Of a DNA stretch of 64,000 nt, positions 53,725 to 61,156 are shown one piece after another. The stretch is from Sporichthya brevicatena (GTDB taxonomy: Bacteria; Actinomycetota; Actinomycetes; Sporichthyales; Sporichthyaceae), in NCBI RefSeq assembly GCF_039525035.1, contig NZ_BAAAHE010000016.1, positions 32,477 through 96,476 on the forward strand, read 5' to 3'. The notes below the pieces were generated by a model, which saw only the letters and a program-made list of their open reading frames with translations, was not told the DNA's origin and made no database searches. How positions within the stretch are numbered: the first letter of the stretch is position 1; each line of letters starts with the position of its first letter. Made by a program: the position numbers and the translations under genes.

Positions 53725-55022
53725 TTGGACTCCGATCCCGCCGTCACCGGCACCTTCGCTTCCGGACGTGGTGGCTTCGGTGCCGCCCCGCCACCTGTCG
53801 AGGATTTCCGTCCCTGGGCTCTCGCCGCCTTGCGCTTGGCGCGCGCACGCGTGTCGAAGATGTCGGAGACGAAACCGCCGGCGCCGCGTGGGCCGAGCAG
53901 GATGCCGATCGCGAGGCCGAGACCGCCGAGCAGGTAACCGTTGAGTTCGATGTCGATCTCGGCGAGCAGGAGCGGGGCGAGGCGGAACAGCAACGCCACC
54001 GCGACCACGGCCGTGAGCGACTCGAACCCGGCCATGATCGGGATCGAGAGGTAGAACAGCGAGTTGAACGAGTTGAACTCCAGCACGCCCGGTGGTGTGC
54101 CGTAGAGCGGCGCCAGCAGGGCACCGCCGAGGCCGGCGAAGCCACCGGCGATCGCGAACGCCGCGACCTTGTACTTCCACGGCGAGACACCGACGGCAGC
54201 CGCGGCCGCGGGGTCGACGCCGACCATGATCATCGAGCGCCCGAACCGCGAGTGGCGGAAGCGGTGCAGGAAGTACATCGAGACGAACAGGAACGCCAGG
54301 ATGAAGTAGTACATCCGGTCGTCCGCCGAGAGCGTCGCGTTACAGGGCTGCGCGCAGTTCAGGCTCGCCCCGAGGATCTCGGGCCGCGGGGTCTCCAGCG
54401 GGCTCAGGCCACCGGTGAGGGCAGCCTCGGTGAACAGCGAGTTCTCGATGAGGAACTGCAGAGACAGCGTCAGAACGATGACGTAGACGCCGGACAGGCG
54501 CATCGCGACCAGCGAGACGAGCACCGACACGACGACGGCGAACCCGATGCCCCAGAGCATCGCGAGCGGGAACGCCAGGTCGGTGTACATCCAGCGCGGC
54601 AGGTCCACGAGGGGGATGTCCCAGACACTGCCGTCGAACTCTCGGGCCGCGAACCCGGAGATGTAGCACGCCGCACCGGTCAGACCCGCCTGAGCGAGGG
54701 AGATCTCGCGACCCCACCCGACCACGACCAGCAGGCCGAGGGCGGAGATCGCGAGGACCAGACCGGTGGTGACGTTGTAGACCCAGCTGTCGGTGCCGAT
54801 CAGCGGGTAGATCGCCAGCATCGCGAACAGCACGAGCAGACCCGGGTGGACCCCGAGGAAGCCGTGCACCTTGTCGACCGGGTTCGACCCGGCCCCGCCG
54901 ACCCGCGGGGGGACGGCGATGCGGGGACCGGTGTCCTTGGCCGGCGCGACCTTGGTGGTGTGTGCCGTCTTCGTTGTCTTCGGCTCTTTCGACGCCGGCT
55001 TCTTCGACTTGCCCTGTGCCAT
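53721..55022 (-). CDS. livM: Branched-chain amino acid-type permease LivM
   Basis: A 433-residue permease with a Lys/Thr-rich cytosolic extension of about 60 residues, then eight to ten membrane helices and the LivM coupling motif (VGVDPAAAAAVGVSPWKYK near 285). A Lys/Pro-rich tail follows. The ATG at 55022 lies 9 nt after AAGGAG; ATG 55028 is the alternative. Forms a heterodimer with LivH. Confidence 0.88.
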   Translation of the reverse strand: MAQGKSKKPASKEPKTTKTAHTTKVAPAKDTGPRIAVPPRVGGAGSNPVDKVHGFLGVHPGLLVLFAMLAIYPLIGTDSWVYNVTTGLVLAISALGLLVVVGWGREISLAQAGLTGAACYISGFAAREFDGSVWDIPLVDLPRWMYTDLAFPLAMLWGIGFAVVVSVLVSLVAMRLSGVYVIVLTLSLQFLIENSLFTEAALTGGLSPLETPRPEILGASLNCAQPCNATLSADDRMYYFILAFLFVSMYFLHRFRHSRFGRSMIMVGVDPAAAAAVGVSPWKYKVAAFAIAGGFAGLGGALLAPLYGTPPGVLEFNSFNSLFYLSIPIMAGFESLTAVVAVALLFRLAPLLLAEIDIELNGYLLGGLGLAIGILLGPRGAGGFVSDIFDTRARAKRKAARAQGRKSSTGGGAAPKPPRPEAKVPVTAGSESK

Positions 55023-55078
55023 GACCATCTTCTCCTTGCGTTTCGACGATTCGGGAAAGGGAGCGGGAAGTCCGTTCA

Positions 55079-55093
55079 CAGGTCAGTGACCTG
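55079..55093. repeat. Perfect 15-bp palindrome at livH-livM junction
   Basis: CAGGTCAGTGACCTG spans the livH stop codon. It could form a small hairpin that adjusts livM expression or be a protein site. Nothing else is known. Confidence 0.5.
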
Positions 55094-56087
55094 CGAGGAC
55101 GGACGACCCCTTCTTTCCGAACCGGTCGATGCCGATGACCACGGAGAACAGGATCGCGACGACGACGATCTCCTTGATCGCCTTGTCCGGGGTGCCGAAC
55201 ACCCCGGACTCGATCATCGAGTCGATGACTGCGATCAGCACCGCGCCCGCGAGGGCGAGCGGGATGCTGGCGAAGGCTCCCAGCACGCAGACGATCAAGG
55301 CGCGCAGGAAGATGAACAGGATGCCGGTCGTCTCGGTGCCCACCGGATTCGCGATGAGGATGCCGCCGAGCGCCGCGATGGCGCCGGAGATCGCGTAGAC
55401 GATGGTGCCGACCTTGCCGATCGGGACCCCGACCAGCTTGCTCGCCTCGACGTTGTCGGCCACCGCGCGGGTGTAGACGCCGAAGCGGGTCTGCTGGAGC
55501 AGGATCGCGAAGCCGATCACGACCGCCACGAGGATGATCAGCGTCGCCAACTGGTGGTACGAGACGCGTTGGCTGACGGATCCGCCGGGTGTGTCGACGT
55601 TGAACCCTCCGCCGCCGAACGGGCTGGGCGCCTGCTCGCCGGAGGACTTGTTCTTCGTGAAGATGATGCCGACCATGATCAGCATCAGCGCCAACGAGAA
55701 GTTGGTCAGCGTGACGCGGGGGTAGGTCGCCATGCGGGTGCTGGTGACGATCCAGCCGTAGAACGCGGCGACCGCCGCACCCGCGAGCATCAGGCCGATC
55801 ATGACCGGCCACTTGGGCAGCTCCGGCCTACCGCCACCTCCGCCGCCGTCGTCGAGGCCGGCGAGGAGGTCCTCACCGCCCGAGTAGGTGGGGGTGCAGA
55901 AGTACCAGAACAGCAGCGCGCCTGCGAGGACGATGCCGCCGTGCACGAACGCGATCGTGCGGCTGATCCGGTAGCTGAGGACCAGCGCGACCGCGACCAG
56001 GCCGTACAGGCCCGACGTGGTGACGCCGGCGACGATGGACGGTCCGACCAGACCGCCGTTGAGATCCATTGCTGTCAGCGAATCCAT
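55083..56087 (-). CDS. livH: Branched-chain amino acid-type permease LivH
   Basis: A 334-residue permease with about eight membrane helices (GLYGLVAVALVLSYRISRTI near residue 22) and the LivH coupling motif (RAVADNVEASKLVGVPIGK near 215). An extracytoplasmic Gly-rich loop near 75-90 and a loop near 150 rich in Gly/Ser are extra. The ATG at 56087 was chosen; ATG 56069 is possible. It is the first gene of livHMGF; no substrate-binding protein gene lies in the window. Confidence 0.88.
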   Translation of the reverse strand: MDSLTAMDLNGGLVGPSIVAGVTTSGLYGLVAVALVLSYRISRTIAFVHGGIVLAGALLFWYFCTPTYSGGEDLLAGLDDGGGGGGRPELPKWPVMIGLMLAGAAVAAFYGWIVTSTRMATYPRVTLTNFSLALMLIMVGIIFTKNKSSGEQAPSPFGGGGFNVDTPGGSVSQRVSYHQLATLIILVAVVIGFAILLQQTRFGVYTRAVADNVEASKLVGVPIGKVGTIVYAISGAIAALGGILIANPVGTETTGILFIFLRALIVCVLGAFASIPLALAGAVLIAVIDSMIESGVFGTPDKAIKEIVVVAILFSVVIGIDRFGKKGSSVLAGH

Positions 56088-56336
56088 GCGTGCTCGCTGC
56101 CTTCCCTGCCGCCGGGACGCGGCCAGTTCAGGAGGCACTGCGGACGCGCCAAAGACGCACCGCGGGGCCCCCACATGTCAGGTAGGTGGCCTTTGCTCCA
56201 CTTGCGGCGCAACTTCAGGGACGAGCCGAAAGTGGGGCGGACCGGTGCAGTCTAGACCCAGCGAGTACCCCTCTGGCCAGACCTGACCCCCCGTGTGGGA
56301 GAGGAAATCCCCCTCCGAAGATCAATCCGGCCGTCC
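56088..56336 (-). other. Upstream region of livHMGF
   Basis: About 250 bases without a gene. TAGACT (56254-56249, minus strand) could be the -10 of livHMGF, giving a leader of about 155 nt; no riboswitch fold was recognised. The rest shows no clear feature. Confidence 0.3.
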
Positions 56337-57245
56337 TCAGGGCAGGGCGACGGTGGGCCGGATCAGGCCCTCCTGAACGGCGCTCGCGACGAGCACGCCG
56401 TCCTGGTAGATCCGCCCGAACGACAGGCCCCGGGCCCCGGAGGCGGACGGGGAGACCTGGTCGTACAGGAGCCACCGATCGGCCCGGAACGGGCGGTGGA
56501 ACCACATGGCGTGGTCGAGCGAGGCCCGGACCATGTCCTCGGGCCGGACGGTCATGTGCGGGACCAGGCTCGCGTGCAGCAGCGTCAGGTCGCTCATGTA
56601 CGCCAGCAGGCACCGGTGGAGCATGTGGCCGTCCGGGATGCCGTGCTCGTCGGCAGGGTCCTCGCCCGCCCGGCCGGAGGTGGCGCCGGCCCGCATCCAG
56701 ACGCGGGCGATCGCCGGGTGCGCGGGGTCGTGGTACCGGCCGCCCGGGGCCGAGGAGCCCGCGAATCGGAAGTCCATCGCGCCGAACTCCTCCGCCATCG
56801 CCGCCGCGACGTCCGAGCGCATGACGCCCGCGAGGGAGTCCGCGAGCGGCGGGCAGTCCTCCGGCGGCGGCACGTCCGCGGGTGCGACGTCCTGGTGGCT
56901 CAGCCCGGGCTCGTCCCCCTGGTAGGACGCGGTCAGGTAGAAGATGTGCTTCCCGTGCTGCCGCGCCGCGACCCGGCGGGCGCTGAACGAGCGGCCGTCC
57001 CGCAGGTTGTCGACGTCGTAGACGATCGGCACCGACGGGTCACCGGGCAGCAGGAAGTACGCGTGGAACGAGTGCACCAACCGGCCGGGGTCGACGGTCA
57101 GACTGGCCGCCAACAGCGACTGGCCGAGCACCTGGCCCCCGAAGACCCGCTGCATGACCGTCGAGGGCTGCTTCCCCCGGTAGAGCCCGTCCTCGATCGT
57201 CTCGAGCACGAACAGATCGACGAGTTCACCCGTGGATCGCGGCAC
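56337..57245 (-). CDS. tesB: Acyl-CoA thioesterase II
   Basis: A 302-residue TesB with two hot-dog repeats. Recognisable parts: RVFGGQVLGQSLLAA near 35, LVHSFHAYFL near 55, the active-site region HPAIARVWMR with Asp-Glu-His near 200, and DHAMWFHRPFRADRW near 250. It hydrolyses medium- and long-chain acyl-CoA in the cytosol. The GTG at 57245 follows TAGGCT (57257-57252) by 6 nt, so the mRNA is probably leaderless. Confidence 0.92.
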   Translation of the reverse strand: MPRSTGELVDLFVLETIEDGLYRGKQPSTVMQRVFGGQVLGQSLLAASLTVDPGRLVHSFHAYFLLPGDPSVPIVYDVDNLRDGRSFSARRVAARQHGKHIFYLTASYQGDEPGLSHQDVAPADVPPPEDCPPLADSLAGVMRSDVAAAMAEEFGAMDFRFAGSSAPGGRYHDPAHPAIARVWMRAGATSGRAGEDPADEHGIPDGHMLHRCLLAYMSDLTLLHASLVPHMTVRPEDMVRASLDHAMWFHRPFRADRWLLYDQVSPSASGARGLSFGRIYQDGVLVASAVQEGLIRPTVALP

Positions 57246-57309
57246 GCGGTCAGCCTAGTGAAGCCCCCGCCGCCGACCGGGGATGTCCTCGCCCCGCCCC
57301 GGCGCGCAG

Positions 57310-57398
57310 CTTCACCAGCCGCCCCGCGCCACTTCACCAGGCGAGCACCCGCTCCACCAGCCGGGCCGCATGGTGAAGCAGGGCCTCAGCCGGTGAAG
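57310..57398. repeat. Periodic CTTCACCAG array
   Basis: CTTCACCAG at 57310 and 57332, CTCCACCAG at 57352, and the reverse form TGGTGAAG or CGGTGAAG at 57371 and 57391. Starts are 22, 20, 19 and 20 bp apart, two helical turns. A further TGAAG lies at 57259 near the tesB promoter. The array fills the gap between tesB and the AI-2E-type transporter and may bind a cooperative regulator. Confidence 0.55.
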
Positions 57399-57430
57399 CG
57401 GCGGCGCGAGCGGCGGTGGGAGCGGCGGCG

Positions 57431-58570
57431 TCAGGGGATGTCCTCGCGCTCGTCGTCGCCGTAGACGCCGCGGCCGAGGTAGGCCTCCTGGTCGATCCGG
57501 CCGAGCTGCTCGCGGAAGACGTAGCGGAAGACGACCTTGAGGGCGGCGGTGACGGGGAGGGCGGTGAGGGCGCCGATCGCGCCGCCGACGGCCGCGCCGA
57601 CCAGCACGGCGATGAACACCGCGATCGGGGACAGGTCGACGGCCTTGGAGAACACCCGCGGCGCGAGGACGTAGTTCTCGAACTGCTGGTAGGCCACCAG
57701 GATCACGAAGACCGCGAGCGCGAGGTGCCAGCTCTCGGTGAGCGCGACGAGGGTGCAGATGATCGCGCCGATCGTCGCGCCGACCTGCGGGATGGCGTCG
57801 AAGAACGCCACCGCCAGGCCGAGCACCATCGAGTACGGGACGCCGAGGACGCTCAGGACGACGCCGGCGAAGACGCCCGCGGACAGCGACACGATCAGCT
57901 GACCGGTGACGTAGCCGCCGATCCGGTCGAGGGAGCTGTCGAGGACCTCGACCTTCTCCGGGTCGCGCAGGGCCCGCGCGGCGAACGAGTGCAGCCGCGG
58001 CATGGCCATCATGAAGTAGATCGTCAGCGCGAAGACGGAGAAGATGCCGAACAGGGCGGTGACGATGCCGCCGAGGATCCCGTAGACGGTGCCGAGCGAG
58101 GCGGCGAGGATCTCCGGGATCTTGTCGAGCTGCTCCTGGATCTTGCGCTGGACCTCGGGGTCGTCGAGCTTGACGCCGAGGATCTCCCGGCCCTCACCGC
58201 GTTCGTTGAGGTCGTCCAGCAGCGTCGGGATGTTGGCGACGAACTCGCTCGCCTGCTCGACCGCGGGCACGATCATCAGCCAGATGATCAGCGTGATCGC
58301 CGTCAGCACCCCGATGACGAGGATGAGGACGGCTTCGCCGCGCCGGAGGCCGCGCGCCTCCATCTTCCGGATGACCGGTTCGAGGCCGGCGGCGAAGAAG
58401 AACCCGAGGAAGATCGACGCCATCACCGAGCGGACCTCGGAGATCAACAGCGCGAGCGCGATCACGCCGAGGACCGTGGCGGTGGCCTTGGCGATGTAGA
58501 TCATCGGCGGCCAACTGGTGCCGCCGGCGACCGGTGTCGTCACCGGTGCGCTGCCGTCGGGTGCGGTCAT
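57431..58570 (-). CDS. AI-2E family transporter
   Basis: A 379-residue membrane protein of the AI-2E family: paired N-terminal helices (near 30-65), helices near 85-105 and 155-190, and the conserved C-terminal part with FDAIPQVGATIGAI near 275 and NYVLAPRVFSKAVDLSP near 315. Members export autoinducer-2 or act as ion/H+ antiporters; the role is not predictable. The ATG lies 9 nt after TAGCGT (58585-58580); the TAG there is the stop codon of the preceding gene. Confidence 0.87.
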   Translation of the reverse strand: MTAPDGSAPVTTPVAGGTSWPPMIYIAKATATVLGVIALALLISEVRSVMASIFLGFFFAAGLEPVIRKMEARGLRRGEAVLILVIGVLTAITLIIWLMIVPAVEQASEFVANIPTLLDDLNERGEGREILGVKLDDPEVQRKIQEQLDKIPEILAASLGTVYGILGGIVTALFGIFSVFALTIYFMMAMPRLHSFAARALRDPEKVEVLDSSLDRIGGYVTGQLIVSLSAGVFAGVVLSVLGVPYSMVLGLAVAFFDAIPQVGATIGAIICTLVALTESWHLALAVFVILVAYQQFENYVLAPRVFSKAVDLSPIAVFIAVLVGAAVGGAIGALTALPVTAALKVVFRYVFREQLGRIDQEAYLGRGVYGDDEREDIP

Positions 58571-58582
58571 GTCGACCCGACG

Positions 58583-58912
58583 CTAGAGCGCGGCGGCCCC
58601 GGATCCGTCGAGGCGCGCGGGAGTCTCCTGCGCGAGGCGGGCGATCCGCCGCTCGACGACGAACGTCATGCCCGGGACGACCCCGGCGAGGATCATCTCC
58701 CCGAGCCGGCGCAGCGGCCACCGGTAGCGGCGGAAGAAGTCGAACGCCAGCACCAGGTACAGGATGTAGAAGTAGCCGTGGGCGTACACGACCCACTTCA
58801 GCGACTTGTTGTCGAAGCCGTACGCCATCACCATCTCGACGCACACGAGCAGCAGCAGGACGCCGACGACGTAGGCCGCCACCTGGTAGCGGGTGGCCGG
58901 GGTGTTCTTCAC
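58583..58912 (-). CDS. DUF3817 membrane protein
   Basis: A 109-residue protein with three membrane helices (VAAYVVGVLLLLVCVEMVMAY, YAHGYFYILYLVLAFDFF and MILAGVVPGMTFVVERR). HGYFYILYL and the Glu-Arg near the end are DUF3817 hallmarks. Function is unknown. The GTG overlaps the previous gene by GTGA. Confidence 0.85.
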   Translation of the reverse strand: MKNTPATRYQVAAYVVGVLLLLVCVEMVMAYGFDNKSLKWVVYAHGYFYILYLVLAFDFFRRYRWPLRRLGEMILAGVVPGMTFVVERRIARLAQETPARLDGSGAAAL

Positions 58913-59268
58913 GCGTTCTCGTCCTTCTCGTGCAACCGGGCCAGCATGGCGTTGTACGCGGCCAGTTCCGGGTCCTCGTCGGGGTCGACGGTCACCACCG
59001 GGGTCCGCCGCACGGGCGCCGGGGCGGGCGGCGGCGGCTTCGCCGAATCGCCCTCCCGGGCGGCGCGGATGCCGTCCCGGCACAGCCAGGCCCAGACGCC
59101 GAGGCCGAAGATGCCGATCGCGGGCCACTGCAGGGCGTAACCCAGGCTCCGGCCGCTGCCGTCCTGAGCGACGGTGAACTGCCACCAGGCGGCCCAGGTG
59201 CAGCCCGCGACCACCACGGCGGCGAAGACGTGCAACGCCACCCAGCGGGGTTTGAGCAGGACCGACAC
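58909..59268 (-). CDS. Small two-helix membrane protein
   Basis: A 119-residue protein with two membrane helices (WVALHVFAAVVVAGCTWAAW and YALQWPAIGIFGLGVWAWL) and a Pro-rich acidic cytosolic tail ending EDPELAAYNAMLARLHEKD. It often accompanies DUF3817 genes in actinobacteria and overlaps it here by GTGA. The start was set at GTG 59268 because TACCGT (59281-59276) lies 7 nt upstream and overlaps the longer start at 59277. Function unknown. Confidence 0.75.
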   Translation of the reverse strand: MSVLLKPRWVALHVFAAVVVAGCTWAAWWQFTVAQDGSGRSLGYALQWPAIGIFGLGVWAWLCRDGIRAAREGDSAKPPPPAPAPVRRTPVVTVDPDEDPELAAYNAMLARLHEKDENA

Positions 59269-59299
59269 GGCTTCCACGGTACCTGCGGCCCGTCCGGCC

Positions 59300-61144
59300 T
59301 CAGCCGGGCACGGGCAGGGCCTTGCTCACAGGGGTGAGCGCCCCGCCCTCGAACCAGGTCGTGGTCACGCCGCTGTGGTCCATGGACCCGCCGGCGCCGT
59401 CCCCCATCGGCATGATCTCGAAGCTCACCGTCGCCGCGTAGAGGAACAGATCCCGCGGGGGCAGCTGCTGGTCGAGGGCGGCGAGGAAGGCCAGGTAGCC
59501 GGCGGCCGTCGCGGTCTCGTTCGGGCCGACCCGGCGCAACGCGGTGATGTAGGCCTGCGCCTCCGGGCTCGCGGGGTCGAACGGCAGCACGGCCAGCGGG
59601 GACCCGCCGGTGGCCGCCACGAGCTTCGACTGGACCAGCCAGGGGGCCAGGTACACGCCGTAGAGCGGCGGGGTGGCGTCCCGCTGCGCCTCCAGCGCGG
59701 CCTGGGACACCTCCCACCCGGCGATCGCGAGGACGGCGTCGACCTTGCCCGTCCGGATCGCGATCTTCGCGCTCCTGGCCTGGGCGCGCACGACGCGCTC
59801 GGCGGCGACGCCGCGCGGGGAGGTGTCGGTGATCAGCTGCAGGCTCTTCACGCCCCGGCCCTCCAGCGACGCCACCAGCGCCCGCAGGGCCGCCGTGTCG
59901 GGCGGCGAGAGGGACTCGGACGGGCAGGCCGCCAGCGGAAGCTTCGACCCGGCCAGCGCGGCGCCCATGGCCGCGGCGGCGCACTCCGCGCCGTCCGGGC
60001 CGGTCAGACCCTCCTGCGCCGGACCGGAGCCGGTGTCGACGATCTGTGCGGCCACCTGGCGGCCCTGGCGAATCTCCATCAGCGAGCGGCCCGCCGGCAG
60101 CGAGACCTCGGCCCACAGGCCGGGGGCGCCGGGGCGGGGCGTGGCGCGGTAGCGCCGGCCGTCGACCACGACGTCGGTGAGCCGGTCGGTCATCAGGTGG
60201 ACGAGGTTGAGCCCCGGCCGCTGGGGGGCGATCGCGAGGCCGGTCATCGCGTCGTCGATGTCGAGCGCGCGGACCAGGGGCGCGCCCGGGGCCGGCGGCT
60301 TGCCCGGCGGCGGCAGGCTGGTCAGCACCGCGCCGGCGACGATCGCGGCGCACAGGACGCCGAGCTCGAGGCGGGCCAGCACTCCCCCGCCCTGCGGACC
60401 GGGGGCGGCCCCGCGGCGGGCCCGCAGCAGGTAGCGGACGCCGAGGCCGAGGGCACCGGCGCCGATCAGCAGCGCGGCCTTGATCACGACCACCGTGCCG
60501 AAGTCGGTGATCGTGATGCCGTCGAGCGAGACGTCGTAGTTGCGGGCGGACAGGACGCCGGTGACGGCGGCGAGCACGCCGGCGCCGATCGCGACCGGGC
60601 CGAGGCGGCGGACCAGCGCGGCCCGGGTACCGGGCTCGGCGGTCGCGGACGCCAGCGCGGCGCCGGCCCAGACGGTGGCGACGCCGACGTGACCGAGCAT
60701 CAGGATCGCGTCCCCGACGGAGTCGGTCAGCGCGCTCCAGGACAGCCAGACGTTCGAGGCGGCCCCGGCGGCGATGGAGGCGCCGGCCGGTCCGCGGATC
60801 GCCGCGGCCGCGGTGACCGCCAGCAGCGGGACGAGCAGGAGGTAGCGGAGGCTCTCCAGGTCACCGACGGCGCCGACGACGGCGGCGAGCGCACCGGCCG
60901 CGGCGGCGGTGGCGAGCAGCCCGCGGGCGGTCTCGGTCGGGCGACCGGCGAGGGGCCGGAGCAGCGCGACGCCGGCCAGCAGCGCGGCGGTCGCGAGGGC
61001 GACCGCGCGGGCGACGGCGTCGGCGGCCGCGAGGTCGGCGGCGGACTCTCCCCCGCCGTGGGCGAACGCGGGCGCCGCCGCCCCGATCTGACCGATGGTC
61101 AGGATCGAGACGGCGGCGACCTTACGAGCGATGTTGCGTGTTAT
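59300..61144 (-). CDS. CopD-like protein with extracytoplasmic C-terminal domain
   Basis: A 614-residue protein if started at ATA 61144. Residues 1-28 are a signal peptide ending AFAHGG; about eight membrane helices follow, with a CopD-like half near 150-290 (MLGHVGVATVWAGAAL). The outside part (300-614) looks in its last 200 residues like a type-1 periplasmic-binding domain (GVYLAPWLVQSKL, GPNETATAAGYLAFL) and ends with MDHSG. No ATG, GTG or TTG exists in the first 148 codons, while GAGGGA lies 6 nt before ATA. It starts 12 bp after the SBP56-like gene. Copper uptake is likely but unproven. Confidence 0.78.
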   Translation of the reverse strand: MTRNIARKVAAVSILTIGQIGAAAPAFAHGGGESAADLAAADAVARAVALATAALLAGVALLRPLAGRPTETARGLLATAAAAGALAAVVGAVGDLESLRYLLLVPLLAVTAAAAIRGPAGASIAAGAASNVWLSWSALTDSVGDAILMLGHVGVATVWAGAALASATAEPGTRAALVRRLGPVAIGAGVLAAVTGVLSARNYDVSLDGITITDFGTVVVIKAALLIGAGALGLGVRYLLRARRGAAPGPQGGGVLARLELGVLCAAIVAGAVLTSLPPPGKPPAPGAPLVRALDIDDAMTGLAIAPQRPGLNLVHLMTDRLTDVVVDGRRYRATPRPGAPGLWAEVSLPAGRSLMEIRQGRQVAAQIVDTGSGPAQEGLTGPDGAECAAAAMGAALAGSKLPLAACPSESLSPPDTAALRALVASLEGRGVKSLQLITDTSPRGVAAERVVRAQARSAKIAIRTGKVDAVLAIAGWEVSQAALEAQRDATPPLYGVYLAPWLVQSKLVAATGGSPLAVLPFDPASPEAQAYITALRRVGPNETATAAGYLAFLAALDQQLPPRDLFLYAATVSFEIMPMGDGAGGSMDHSGVTTTWFEGGALTPVSKALPVPG

Positions 61145-61156
61145 TGCGGATCCCTC

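Noticed and set aside
53712..56255. Plus-strand frame of about 850 codons opposite livM and livH
   Set aside because: Asp/Arg/Gln-rich nonsense composition; livM and livH are clear on the minus strand.
57310..57398. Possible CRISPR-like array
   Set aside because: Repeats are 9 bp, partly inverted and degenerate; the spacing is too short for spacers.
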